This document shows positions 36,961 through 48,051 of a DNA stretch of 64,000 bases, piece by piece; position 1 is the first letter of the stretch; each line of letters starts with the position of its first letter. The stretch covers positions 744,001 to 808,000 of the forward strand of contig PYIU01000006.1 in NCBI GenBank assembly GCA_003415625.1, given 5' to 3'. Both the position numbers and the translations under genes were made by a program. The notes below the pieces were generated by a model. The model searched no databases. It worked only from the letters and a program-made list of their open reading frames with translations, and was not told the origin of the DNA. This stretch comes from Aquanectria penicillioides. Its lineage: Eukaryota > Ascomycota > Sordariomycetes > Hypocreales > Nectriaceae.

Positions 36961-37139
36961 CACCGCCAGCACCAGCACACTCTCGTGTCCTCGAGCGCTC
37001 CAAATAAAGAAGGCCTTCTTGGCTGGTGTCCATCCCGCCATAATTTCCCGGGCCCCAGCTCAGATACAAGACGCTCCCGTTCCCACGCCAAGTTCCCGCC
37101 TCTCGCCTCTTGTCTTTGCTCACACTCACACTTAAGACG

Positions 37140-38582
37140 CCTTGCTCTCCTCCCTCCTTTCCCTCCTGGGAATTACCTTTTTTTTTTTCTGCCCGTTTGA
37201 CCTTTCCTATCCTCGAAATTTCCCACCATCGCCCCCCCCCGAGCTACCACAGTAGTGTTGCCACCACTTATTACTACCTTGACTCCCCCCGTTTTTCACC
37301 ATCCACCCACTCCCGCTCCACCAATTCTACTTTCGCCAACCTCCAACCTCCAACCTCAACCTCTCGAATCTTTCAGTCTCCCTTGATCTCGCTCCTCAAC
37401 ACCACACAGCAGCCACTCAGATTCTCGCAATTGCCCTCTCATCGCTTACCAAAAGGTAATCCATCACGCGCACAAGATTCACCCACACGCAAAAAGGCCA
37501 AATAGCCATTTCCAGGGACCCGCGGACGTTCCTGACCTACGATTTTCGACCCTGCTTTCCACTATCCGCATTGGGTGACTCAGCGAACGCGCCCTTGCAA
37601 CTTCATCCCTTCGACGCAGCGACTCTTGTCAGTGCCTATCCCGGCTACACCTGACCTGTCCGTACCTGCGACTACGCCTGCGGCTCTGCGCCAGTTCCCA
37701 GAACCCAACGGCCGCGCTTTCCATCGTGGCGGTTCTTGCTTGACAGCATCTCCACCAACTGCCGGTAACGACTCCAAGGCCAACAAACGCCTCTGCGAGC
37801 GTCGTAAGTTGCGCATCCCGAATTAGGACCTACCGGAGGAAGTTTTACCTGGAAAACGGCCCCGGAGGATCCGCCATTCTGCGTTGATCGAATTGCCATT
37901 TGCGCGTTTGCTGGACGACGCCAACTCACCACGAGCCGCGACCCTCGACGGGTGCCTCTCTATCTTCACTTGCTCTTTTTTGGCCTCGTCTCCGCGCTCC
38001 GCGCTGCTTTGAACTCCCCAGCCCTGCACTGTCGTTGCGCTGTGCCGTCCTGCAGTCACCCGCCTCCCCACGGACCTGAAGGTGCCCTACTCCAACCAAC
38101 ATCCCAAGGCGGCCCAAAATCAGCCACCTGCATATCCCACCCTCTGCCAGCTCACCACGCTGCCACGAACTTGGCACATCAGATCGGCCTCGACTGCACC
38201 TCCGCAGCTCCCACTCTACGGCTGGGTCACTCTCCCTGCGGCCCACCAGACGGCGACCTCGTGCTGCAGCCGTCCCTGCATCTCCGTTGATACCTTCGAC
38301 CTCCCCATTGTCCACCGGCACACGCCCACGCCCTTACTCAAAGTCTTGCCTTTTTCTTTTTTTCCCGCGGCATCCTTTTTGGCGCTGGCTGTACCCTAGG
38401 TTGACGACGGTTGCTCCACGAAGAGATCAGCCTCTGCAACTGTATCTTTCCCCGCAATTACTGCCCTTCTAGGCCGTCCCACCATGGCTCCTCCTACTGC
38501 CTAATCTCTTATATATGTCGACGCAACCTTCAAATGCGCCCTGCCTTACTCTCATAGTGCGATCACCACCTCAAGCGCAACC
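37140..38582 (+). promoter_or_regulatory. CT-rich leader / promoter-proximal region of PLC gene
   Basis: From about 37140 the plus strand becomes strongly pyrimidine-rich with CAAC/CACC words, the usual look of a transcription start and leader in filamentous fungi. This would give the PLC mRNA a leader of up to about 1.4 kb containing several small upstream open frames, unless introns shorten it. The start site itself cannot be fixed from sequence. Confidence 0.45.
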
Positions 38583-41500
38583 ATGTCTTCCAATTCAGAC
38601 CCCGAATCACATCAAATCCTTCTACCTCCATCACCTCACATAAACACAGACATGTCCTCCTTCCCGGCCCAGTCGCCGACCTCTTACCCTAGCCAGGTTC
38701 GAACGGCCTTTTACTCACACATTCAGCCTTCCACGGTCCCGGTGTCCGCTGTCAGTGCTTCATCAGTTGCCTCCAACTCACAACAAGGATCCCCCATCAT
38801 GTCACCCGATACCGCCGTTCTGACCACGAATTCTTCGGTCCAGCCCTCGCCTGAGCCAATGCGAGGACGTGACGAGGAACCGTGCCCATCAAACTTCCAG
38901 CTACCCGAGTCCATCCTGTCTCGCAAGACGAGCAGCAACTCACTCGGCCATAGCCTGGCCAGCAGCAACCCTAGCACAGCACCTGAGGCCCCTCCTAAGA
39001 CCAATCTCATTCGCCGCTTCTCAAACCGTGCCCACAGATTCGCCAGCAGGAGACGACAATCTTCAGCAGCGCCAGCTAGCCGCGATGGTAGCGTCGGCCC
39101 TAGCATCCTGAGGCGCCGGAGTGACAGCAATGCGACGGCCCCTCCAGAGTACAACCCTTTGACGGACACGGATGAGGAGCCTGACCAGGTCCAAGATGAT
39201 GCGATTTCACTACTGGGCCTCGACGTGGCGCCCCAGAGCTCCTCAGGAAGTAATAGCACAGCTGGTTCAATCAACGGTAGCGCTAGCACCATGGCAGGAC
39301 CCGTGTTGCCTGCTGAGTTGCGAAACGGCTGTCCAGTGCTCAAGGTGTCGAGGAAAACCCGAACGAAACGGGTCACCCTCGTCTATGAGACTGAGTCCAA
39401 CAAGCTGTCCTGGGATCCTGTTCGCCCCCACAAGTCCGTGCATGTTGACGAGATCAAGGAGATTCGAACTGGCTCTGATGTTCAACAGTACTGCCTCGAC
39501 TATGGCGTATCTGATTTGTTGGCTACTACTTGGTTCACTATCATCTACACTGTCCATGAGAACTCAAAGACCAAATTTCTGCACATCGTCACCGATGATA
39601 AAGAAAGCTTGAACTGCTGGACTCGTTTCCTCGATGCCATGTTGAAGTACCGCCAAGAATTGATGACTTCCCTCATGGCCTTCAATGACCGCGCGATCGC
39701 CCATTATTGGCAGTACGAAATGGCCAAGGAGTTTGGCGACCAGCCTCGCGGTATTGAGCAAGAAGAGCTGGACATTGCTGGCGTGAAGCGTGTTTGCCAG
39801 AACCTTCACATTTACAGCTCTCAATGGACCCTGGAGACCAACTTCGCTCGCTCCGATGCACGACGACGCGAGAAGCTTAACTTCACCGAGTTCAAGGACT
39901 TTGTGCGCCGAATGAAGCAACGAAACGATATCCAGCGAATCATCCGCAGCATCGCCGCTAACCCTGAGACTGGCGTTACTCTGCCCGAGTTTCTGGCCTT
40001 CCTACGCGATATCCAGGGCGAGGACATTGAGGCTAACCTCCCCGTGTGGGAGAAGCAATTTGCCTATTTTAGCCGCCGGTACCGATCTGACAACGCCGAA
40101 CCCTCTGACGCAACTTCAGACACGCAGGTCATGTCTGAAGCAGCTTTCGTCAGGTACCTGACTTCGGAGCTCAATTCGCCGATTGTACCGGAACCCCAGG
40201 AATACACCCTGGATCGCCCAATGAATGAATACATGATCTCGAGTTCTCACAACACTTATCTCCTTGGCCGACAAGTGGCTGGCCAGTCAAGTGTCGAGGG
40301 TTACATCTCGGCGCTTGTTCGCGGCTGCCGCTGCGTCGAGGTTGACTGCTGGGATGGCCCCAGCCAGCCTGAGGTCAATCACGGGCGGACTCTCACCACT
40401 TCCATCAGCTTCCGCGAAGTCATGACCACCATCAACAAGTACGCTTTCGTCAAATCCAAGTTCCCTCTATGGATCTCCCTCGAGGTTCATTGCAACCCAA
40501 CCCAGCAAGCCATCATGGCCGACATCATCAAGGAGGCCTTCGGCTCTAAACTAGTCACTGAAACGCTGGAGAACTCCTTCGACAAGCTACCATCGCCATC
40601 CGAGCTTATGGAACGTGTGCTCATCAAGGTTAAAAAGCCTCAGATGAAGGAGGAGCCCCTTGCTACCGACTTCCGCGGCCGCCGACGAGGCAATAGTCTC
40701 AACTCACCCCTGGCTCGGCCCATGACTGACGGCGCTATGCTGATGCCCTCGCAGTCGCTTCCTCAAAGCCCCATGCTTAGCCCCAGCCCTTCTTCTCGCC
40801 GACTGGTCAGCAAGACCCGGGTTAACACCATTACCGAAGGGCGCGTTCAGGAGATGATGAGCAGCAGCACTAGCGACAATGAAAGCGGCGGTGAGCGAAA
40901 CTCGCGGAAGACTTCCAACAAGACGGTCAAGGAGCTAGGCGAGCTCGGCGTTTACTGTGCTGGGGTAAAGTTTGCCGGATTCGACACTGTCGAGGCGAAA
41001 CAGTACAACCACATCTTTTCCTTCATGGAGTCGAGCTTTGCCAAGCATTCACGAACCAAGGAGCAGAAGATGGCGGTCGACATCCACAACATGCGCTACA
41101 TGATGCGTGTTTATCCCGATCGCACTCGAATCACCTCCAACAACTTTGACCCGCTCCCTTACTGGCGCCGGGGTGTCCAGATGGCAGCTCTCAACTGGCA
41201 GACTTTTGACCTGGGCATGCAGTTGAACCGCGCAATGTTCGATGGCGGGAAGGACTTCTCGGGCTACGTGCTCAAGCCTAGAGAGCTTCGAGATATCCAA
41301 GTTCTTCCATTCAACTCGGACATTGCGGAGGGTAAGAAGGAGCGCAGCGTCGTCTCGTTTACAATTGATGTTATCTCGGCACAGCAGCTTATGCGACCGG
41401 CAAACCTTCCGGCTAACAAGTCGATGGACCCCTACGTGGAGGTAGAGATCTTCCACGCCAACGATAAACGGGACAAGAAGGATGATTCGAATCTGTCGCT

Positions 41501-41954
41501 CGACCTGGACTCGCCCCAGAAATATCAAACAGACGTTATCCCGGATAACGGATTTAATCCGATGTTCGACCGCCAGTTCAAGTTCAAGGTCACTACCAAG
41601 CACCCCGAGCTGATCTTTGTTCGATGGTCCGTCAAGCTCTCTAACAACGGAGAGAACTACAACGATAGGCCGGCAGTAGCCACATACACTGCCAAGCTGA
41701 GCAACCTGAAGCAAGGCTACCGCACCTTGCCTCTTCTCAACCACGCTGGAGACCAGTACCTTTTCTCGAAGCTCTTCTGTAAGGTCAAGGTGGATTCGAT
41801 TGAGAAAATGATGATCGATGCACCGCGCCGTACCCAGGACACTAACAAGTTCAACCGATTGGGCGGCAAGGTCTTCAGCCGAATCAACACCAGCCCCAGA
41901 AGCACAATGGACAAGTCGAGCGCAGAGAAAACTAGCTTTGACAGCTACCCATGA
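38583..41954 (+). CDS. PLC1: Phosphoinositide-specific phospholipase C (delta type)
   Basis: Intronless, 1123 residues. Domains in order: Ser/Pro-rich N-terminus (1-240); PH-like region (about 244-360, from NGCPVLKVSRKTRTKRV); EF-hand-like helices (about 390-490); catalytic X box (about 542-685) with H556 in SSSHNTYLLGRQ and H636 in LEVHCNPTQQ; Ser/Pro/Arg-rich linker (about 686-780); Y box (about 784-900, ending GYVLKPREL); C2 domain (about 922-1080, DPYVEVEIF and WSVKLSNN). Reaction: hydrolyses PtdIns(4,5)P2 to diacylglycerol and inositol trisphosphate, calcium dependent. This is the single-PLC-delta architecture seen in fungi. Start context CGCAACCATGTC is good. In fungi such enzymes affect calcium signalling, growth and, in pathogens, virulence; that is family knowledge. 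Confidence 0.96.
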   Translation: MSSNSDPESHQILLPPSPHINTDMSSFPAQSPTSYPSQVRTAFYSHIQPSTVPVSAVSASSVASNSQQGSPIMSPDTAVLTTNSSVQPSPEPMRGRDEEPCPSNFQLPESILSRKTSSNSLGHSLASSNPSTAPEAPPKTNLIRRFSNRAHRFASRRRQSSAAPASRDGSVGPSILRRRSDSNATAPPEYNPLTDTDEEPDQVQDDAISLLGLDVAPQSSSGSNSTAGSINGSASTMAGPVLPAELRNGCPVLKVSRKTRTKRVTLVYETESNKLSWDPVRPHKSVHVDEIKEIRTGSDVQQYCLDYGVSDLLATTWFTIIYTVHENSKTKFLHIVTDDKESLNCWTRFLDAMLKYRQELMTSLMAFNDRAIAHYWQYEMAKEFGDQPRGIEQEELDIAGVKRVCQNLHIYSSQWTLETNFARSDARRREKLNFTEFKDFVRRMKQRNDIQRIIRSIAANPETGVTLPEFLAFLRDIQGEDIEANLPVWEKQFAYFSRRYRSDNAEPSDATSDTQVMSEAAFVRYLTSELNSPIVPEPQEYTLDRPMNEYMISSSHNTYLLGRQVAGQSSVEGYISALVRGCRCVEVDCWDGPSQPEVNHGRTLTTSISFREVMTTINKYAFVKSKFPLWISLEVHCNPTQQAIMADIIKEAFGSKLVTETLENSFDKLPSPSELMERVLIKVKKPQMKEEPLATDFRGRRRGNSLNSPLARPMTDGAMLMPSQSLPQSPMLSPSPSSRRLVSKTRVNTITEGRVQEMMSSSTSDNESGGERNSRKTSNKTVKELGELGVYCAGVKFAGFDTVEAKQYNHIFSFMESSFAKHSRTKEQKMAVDIHNMRYMMRVYPDRTRITSNNFDPLPYWRRGVQMAALNWQTFDLGMQLNRAMFDGGKDFSGYVLKPRELRDIQVLPFNSDIAEGKKERSVVSFTIDVISAQQLMRPANLPANKSMDPYVEVEIFHANDKRDKKDDSNLSLDLDSPQKYQTDVIPDNGFNPMFDRQFKFKVTTKHPELIFVRWSVKLSNNGENYNDRPAVATYTAKLSNLKQGYRTLPLLNHAGDQYLFSKLFCKVKVDSIEKMMIDAPRRTQDTNKFNRLGGKVFSRINTSPRSTMDKSSAEKTSFDSYP

Positions 41955-42723
41955 TTTGCGGCTTCATGTGTACACTATATTCATCCTCCGGGATATGTTT
42001 GCTTTCTTGGAACACGAGTTTCTCGGCGGCCTTTATTTCAAATTAGCCAGCATTTTTATTTCCATTCTTGTCGAGCACCGCCCCTGGACTCTGGGCCTGG
42101 GAGCTCGTTTTCTTCTTACTCTTTTTGCCTCGTCACCAATTCGATGATCTGCAGATCTTGAAGCAAACTGACGGCCAAGGGCATTGTTTTTCTATCTAGG
42201 CGAAGGACTCGCCCCTTGTTCTATCTTTGAACAAAGGCTCTTCACAGTACCATTTGGCACACCAACTTTTTTTTTTCTTTCCTTTGTTGAACACGGCGCA
42301 TGAAAAAAAAATAAAGATGGACGAATACCCCCGAAGCGTGAGCGGTGTTGGTCGTTTTTCTATTGGGAAATGATAATTTTGTTTTATGGGAAGCAATACA
42401 GGAAGGGCGGAAAGGAAAAGGGATATGCATACATCACAATCACACTTGGTCGTGTTTGGAGCGTCAAGGAAATTTAGCATTGCACTGGAACTGGAATCAC
42501 GTATTATAGACTGGCACAAAGCAGGGAAACCACACGGAAAATCTGTTTGTGTTTTTTTTTTCTTCACTTCTTGTTCATCTTTTATTCAATCATGATCGAT
42601 ATCGAATGCTCCAAGATTCGCCAGTTGGGAAAAGCAAAATGGGTCCTCGCAAGCTTAACCAAAAAGCCAAGACAGAATTCAGGGTGCACGAGAGTCGAGC
42701 AGCTTTGATGGAATCGCTACTAC

Positions 42724-42748
42724 CAAGCAAGCAAGCAAGCAAACAAGC
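42724..42748. repeat. (AAGC)n tetranucleotide tract
   Basis: About six units of CAAG/AAGC with one interruption. Confidence 0.85.
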
Positions 42749-42817
42749 GTCTGGGATTTGGACACGGCAATTCTCGAAGAGCATAGCCACGGCATTCGCT
42801 CCATGGGCGTCATGGTC

Positions 42818-42838
42818 TTTTTTTTTTTTTTTTTTTTT
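42818..42838. repeat. T21 homopolymer
   Basis: Longest homopolymer in the window. Confidence 0.85.
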
Positions 42839-43516
42839 CATCTTCTCTGCGGTGGGATGGGCTGAGCACACAAACAAAACAGGGGAATGGAACGGGGCGA
42901 TGAGCATGGGGAAAGCTTGCATGATACAACTTACCGGTGGCTCACGCTGCAACACTCTTGGCCGGCTTGGACCCTGCAGGGGAAAATGCAAAAGGTGGTC
43001 CGTGTTTCTATTATTATGTATCAATTCCTCGGTGTATTCTTCTTTCTTTCCTTCTTGTTTTTTTTTTTTTTTCGGGTTGGGGATATCAGGGATTGGGGGC
43101 GTTGATCATATTACTTCTTTTCTTTTTTCCCTTGATGATCCCGGCTGGCGAAGAAATCGGGCCAGCTTAAAGCGAAATAAGAAAGGGATCCTTACGAATT
43201 GAAATGATACGGAATGAAATGAAAAAAAAAAATATTATTCTTCACTTGACCTGGTCTGAAACGGGGGGGACGCGGTGATTGTGATTGTCATTGTCGTTGT
43301 CTTTGCCACGCGTAATTCTGATGGGCCGAGATCCTAGGTGTTTCTTGAGGTCACCTCCATACACTACTCGCGGCCTATCTCTCTCACTCGCTCACTGCAG
43401 GCTAAGTCGTCGACTACATTCCCTAGGTTCCCCTGACTTGCCAATCCTGACACCTTGATCCCTCCCTTCCCCGTCTGTCTGCGACGGTTAAGCAGAGCAA
43501 GGATGAATATAAGATA

Positions 43517-43541
43517 ATAAAATAAAATAAAATAAAATAAA
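43517..43541. repeat. (AAAAT)n pentanucleotide tract
   Basis: About five units of AAAAT/TAAAA. Confidence 0.85.
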
Positions 43542-44181
43542 GGAAATGGATTTTACAGCGCACGCCCCCCACTAGCTTTCACCCTCCTCCACCCACCCAC
43601 TTGGTCCAGGGGATTGTCGATCCTTCGTGGGATGCGACGTGGCGTCGTTCACAGCTCCTGTCCATGTCACACCCCTCCCTGGTGCCGGATGCGGGGAAGC
43701 GGGACTTGAGAAGCTGGGGTAAAGAATTTTCAATGAAGAAGAGACAAGAAAAGAGACAAAGGAAGAGGGGAACAGACCACCCCTATCGTAACCCCCCTCC
43801 CCCAAGTGCAATTAAAATCAAAGGGGGAGGGAGGGTGGTGGTAGTGGTGATACGTAGTGGTAGTTTTAGTGCTGGTGCTGTTGCTGCTGCTGGTAGGTGG
43901 TAGGTGGTAGGTGGCGGAATGCGTGCGCGCGAGCGTGTGTGTGTACTGTGTAGTCGAGTTGGTTGGGTTGGGTTGGGGTTGGGGTTGTCTTCGGTTTTGC
44001 TCGCTGGTGGACTGACTCGCTCGGCCCTCGGAACAAGGGGAGTTATCAAAGGGATGTGGGCGGCCAGGACGATCAGAGGAGGAGCAATGGGCGATGGAAA
44101 GCCCGACGGGCTCGGGAGGGGATGACATGTGAAACCTGGGAGGATCCGATGGAGGTGGATGGATGCAAAGTGGAGGGAGGG

Positions 44182-44247
44182 GATGACGATGATGACGGTG
44201 ATGATGATGATGATGATGATGATGGTGGTGACGATGATGATGATGAA
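44182..44247. repeat. (GAT)n trinucleotide tract
   Basis: About twenty units of GAT with GGT, GAC and GGC interruptions. On the minus strand it reads as poly-His/poly-Ile frames. Confidence 0.85.
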
Positions 44248-44321
44248 GTGGTGGTGGAATACGTGGTTCTTCTGAGACGGGGGACATGGCGAGGGCGATG
44301 GCGAGCGGGATTGCCAACAAA

Positions 44322-44360
44322 CGATGGATGGATGGATGGATGGATGGATGGGTGGGTGGA
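44322..44360. repeat. (GGAT)n tetranucleotide tract
   Basis: About seven perfect GGAT units, then GGGT variants. Confidence 0.9.
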
Positions 44361-44765
44361 TCAAAGTGGATGGATGGAGAGGAGGAGTATGTTCTTGTAC
44401 ATGGGACATGTACAAGGCATCGAGTTCATGTGTGAAGCGTCCATGATGCGCAATCTCATCGGTTTGCATCATCCATGTATACATACACATCCGTACCGGC
44501 ACCGTGATCGTGTGTGTGTGTGTGCTTACATGAGATGAGAGATGATGCGCAATACTCGCTGCAGCGCGCCAGCCGTTGCCAACTCAAGGAAAAGTCAATC
44601 CCACATGAAATAATCAATGCCATTGGCGGTTGATGCCGATCCAGCCAGCCAGAAAACTCTCTTTGCCTCTGTGGCTCGCGTTACTTGCGGGCCACACCCG
44701 ACGATAAGGCACACAGACAGACCCTGCCGAGCCGAGGGAGGAAAAGGAAAGCCTTGGATTGGAAT

Positions 44766-44790
44766 ACACACACACACACACACACACACA
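44766..44790. repeat. (AC)12 microsatellite
   Basis: Uninterrupted AC dinucleotides followed by TACACAC variants. Confidence 0.9.
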
Positions 44791-44971
44791 TACACACATA
44801 CACAAAAGTAGGCAAAGCACCAAGGCAAGCTGTAGTCGAGGTTCAATATTGTCCATATTCACATAACCCAACCCCCCTCCTTCCCGTAAGTACCTTGCTT
44901 TACTTAACTTTACTTTGCTTTGACGTTGATAGATGGCGTATTCGTACATGTCGCATCACATGTTCCCACCC

Positions 44972-45001
44972 CTCTCTCTGTCTCTCTCTCTCTCTCTCTC
45001 A
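44972..45001. repeat. (CT)n microsatellite
   Basis: About fourteen CT units with one CTG interruption. Confidence 0.9.
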
Positions 45002-45299
45002 CCCTCTCCCTCATCTAACATAACAAGCCGGGACCGAGGATCGAAATCCAGGCGCATGATTACAACCCAGTGACAACAACGCGAAAACTCCTCCAGCCAT
45101 GAAAAACTCATCAGACATGCCGACTCCCGTCATGGGGGAAACAACAATAATAACATAAAAAAAAAAAAGGAACCAAAGGGGCTTTGCCAGAAGAAACAAA
45201 ACAACGTCTGGTTCGGCTATTTTTTATTCACGTGAAAAGAAGACGGAAAAGAAGACGTCCACGGGCAATTCGTGCCGTCCTTGGCGGAAAGGAAACGCA

Positions 45300-47020
45300 T
45301 CAGTCGACACCTTCGTCCTGGAACTTTGGACTCGTGCTCTTGTTCAGGCTGCTGTGGGAGCCGCCCTTTCGCAGCATACCGCTTGCGCCACCACGACCCC
45401 AACCACCATTGGTGACCACATCCATGGCGCGGTGCTCTGCTTCCTCTCGTCGCTGAGCCTCAGTCATGGACTTGTCGTCTGATCCGTCCCAGTCAGAGTC
45501 GTCGTTGCCATCGTCGTTGTCCAGATCGGCCAGTTCATCTTCCAACGTTCGGCCGCGGGGGCTGAGCCTGCGCAACGGCACGCCTTGCGACACGTCGGCG
45601 TACAAGTTCGGGTCGCGTCCCAGAACACGATCGGCCTTTGTCATGGGCTTGGCCTGCGGCGCGGGCGAGAAATGTCGACCAGCGCCTTCGGTTCGCGCGG
45701 GAACAAAGGGGACCTCGTCTTCGCCGCCCCAGCCGGCATTGACCTCGCGGGCACGTTGCTCCTCACGTTCGGAACGAAGACGATCGCGAGTCTCAATAAA
45801 GTTGGGATTGGCCTCCCATGACCAGCCATCCCCGGTGGTGTTACAAACGGGGAAGAACCAGTACAAGGGGGTTGGCCCAAAAAGATGGTTCAAGTTGCGC
45901 TTCCAGCCGAGGTCAAAAGCGTTGGGGAGCTTCTCCGAGTCTTGCTCATCGAGGTACTCCTCGTAGCGCTTGCGTCGCTGCTCACGCTCCATATCGGCAT
46001 ACGACATGTGAACCGGGCGGGAGCCGTCAGCGGGGTATGTTCGGGGCAGCTCCTGGGTACGACGCTCCTCGCCCTCCTCAGGGCGCGTAATGCCGGGGAG
46101 AGCATTGGTGTGAAAGTCGACGAATTGCTGGGCGGCTTGGGGCAGGCGGTTTGCAGGGTTGTGCGCAGAGTTGTGAGCTTTGCGCAACGGAGAGAGGTAT
46201 CGCGTCTTCTCGAGGCATTCGATGGTGGTTTGGCCACGGGTAGCGAGGTGGATGTGCCAGCCGGTGAATGCGCCGACAGCAAGTCCAATGATGCCGCTGA
46301 CAACGCTCAGCATGATGAAGTTGACGGGCATAAAGGTGTCAATGTAGCTCGAGTTTACAGCCAGGACCTCGTCCCACACCCATGTGGCGCTCACGGCAAA
46401 GGCGTAAAAGCAGAAGAGGGTGGTGTAAATGAGGAAGAGCAGGAAGGCCTTGTGGTTGCGCAGTCCGATGCAGGTCGCGAGCCAAGGGCAGTGGTGATCC
46501 ATCTTGAGCACGCAGCGGCGGCAAGTCGAGCAGTGATGGGCGCGATCAGGCTTGCGGGCCTGGCACTTTTTGCAAAACCGTATTTCGCCATTGCTCTTGA
46601 CAGTTAAGCTGCTGACCTGGGGCGGGTTCTGGGTTGGGAGGAGGCCGTAGCCATCGTCGTTGGTCGTCGATCCGGGCGGGGTGAAGACGGCGGTGGTATA
46701 GGACCAGTTAAGGAGGAGGTAGAGGGCGATTCCGACGGCGGATGAGCCGGTGCCTGCGTCAGTCGCGTGCTCATGTCAGCAAGATGATCCCATTCCAGTA
46801 GGCCTCGCAGTCGCAGGCAGTTTCGCCCCTCCATGTCTCATGTCTCATGTCCCGAGGTGGGCGACAACGTACCTATCCAGGAGCTCTTGGTGTGAGAGTT
46901 TCCAATGTTGACCACCACCCACACAGCCCACGTCGTCAATCCGTAGACGAAGACCAGCGGGATGTATGTTGCGAACGCGCAGCACGCGCGCTCTATTTTG
47001 CGAGCCCACCGACGAGCCAT
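45300..47020 (-). CDS. PFA3: DHHC palmitoyltransferase, Pfa3 type
   Basis: Exons 47020-46873 and 46753-45300, with a 119-nt intron (GTACGT..GCAG); 533 residues. The start MARRWARKIERACC and the stretch TTWAVWVVVNIGNSHTKSSW are characteristic of filamentous-fungal Pfa3. Four membrane segments are visible (about residues 15-35, 53-73, 149-170, 187-210). The cysteine-rich domain FCKKCQARKPDRAHHCSTC precedes the catalytic DHHC at residues 135-138 (MDHHCPWLATCIG). A TTxE-type TTIECLEKTRYLSP follows the last helix. The cytosolic tail is long and acidic near the end (DLDNDDGNDDSDWDGSDD). Reaction: transfers palmitate from acyl-CoA to cysteines of target proteins; yeast Pfa3 acts on the vacuole-fusion protein Vac8 at the vacuole. 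Confidence 0.93.
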
Positions 47021-48051
47021 GATGCACGTCGTCCGTCCGTCCCCTGAGGCCGCGGGGTTTTCTTTCGCACAAGTGCACGCAATGGTGGGCGAGTCAGGTG
47101 AGAAGGCGAAATGGGTGGTTTGCGTTGGATGTAGTCGGATGGATTCGAGGAAACGATCGATTCGATGAGGAAAAGGAAAAAAAAAAAAAAAGAGATTATG
47201 CCCGATGGCGACTATACTCCATGTTCCGGTTCGAGGGACAAGGAGAGGCGCAGTCGTCAAGAAGCGTTTCGGTTTCCAACGGTTTGGAAATCCGACAAAG
47301 CTGAAGCACAACCGTCCGGAGAGAGAGAGGATGACGGCCCTCTCGGCGGTGCGGCAGAGAGGAACGAGAAACACAACCAAGGCCTTTGGAAGCCACGTGT
47401 TGGTCAAAACGAGGGTAGCGCACGTAGCGTAGCGACTCGCGTCTTGTAGCTTGATGAAGCTACGTGCGATTAGCGATGGCCGTAGTGTTGACGTTCGAAA
47501 TTACTTGTACAACTCAGCAAGCCGTGACATGGAATTGCTGCAGGCGCTGGGGGAGGCTTAGGTCATCAGGGGGCGCAGGCGCAGTTCGGATTTCGGCCCT
47601 CCAGACACTCCGCCGCCGCGTTTACGTGTTAAGTGGAACCCGGCCCCGTTGGAGCAACCGTCAGACCCTATTTAGGTATCAAGAAGAAACGGAACACATG
47701 TACCCGAGTATGTTCCGGGTCCCGGGTCGCTGGGTCATTGACTCGTTCGGTCACCTCGAGGTATGGATGAATGCTGAAGGGCGAATGCAAGTATGAGAAA
47801 TGGGTCTTACTTTTCTCTTCTCTTCATAGTCTTATCGACGCCAATCCCTTCCTCTCTGCCTTTTTTTTTTTTTCGACTCAATTCGAGGCAGCCATGAGGC
47901 GTCCGCTGCTCAACATCATCTTTTAGCGTTGCACCATGCACGAGGCCTACCTTAGCCTCAGGTCAATTCGTAGTCATAGTCAACCACTCAGCCTGATCAA
48001 CCCCTTACCATGGCATTCAACCTCAACTCGACACCAACTTGGTCAATCGCT
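47021..48051. other. Intergenic region upstream of PFA3 and downstream of zinc-finger gene
   Basis: About 1.0 kb. It contains the PFA3 promoter and the 3' end of the C2H2 gene. An A-rich run occurs near 47176-47191 and a T-rich run near 47862-47873. Short open frames overlap on both strands without recognisable content. Confidence 0.6.

Larger units (their letters stand above)
17025..38582. other. 21.5-kb gene-poor region
   Basis: No reading frame here has a recognisable domain, a plausible exon chain or coding-like composition. The longest frames (20162-21205, 347 codons; 35863-36702, 279 codons; 23290-23928 minus, 212 codons) are low-complexity or unlike any family I know. Three zones can be told apart: 17025-17860, AT-rich; about 17860-21700 and 33200-38582, with microsatellites, CT-rich runs and poly-A/T tracts like promoter DNA; and 21700-33200, mixed composition with few simple repeats. 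Elsewhere in the window gene spacing is about 1-3 kb. It could be the large regulatory region of the PLC gene, non-coding transcripts, or decayed DNA. Genes with many small exons and no known homologue cannot be excluded. Confidence 0.6.
41955..45299. other. Convergent intergenic region rich in simple repeats
   Basis: 3.3 kb between the stops of PLC (plus) and PFA3 (minus). It has no supported gene. It contains poly-T runs and at least six microsatellites, listed separately. The long frames 43730-44502 (minus) code for His/Thr/Pro runs read out of the repeats. Confidence 0.65.

Noticed and set aside
44182..44360. Tandem repeats considered as a CRISPR array
   Set aside because: Units are 3-4 nt with no unique spacers; this is a eukaryotic microsatellite.
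43730..44502. Poly-His and poly-Ile frames on the minus strand
   Set aside because: They translate the GAT and GGAT microsatellites.
45025..45085. tRNA-like GGATTTCGATCC on the minus strand
   Set aside because: The T arm does not pair correctly and no acceptor or anticodon stem can be drawn.
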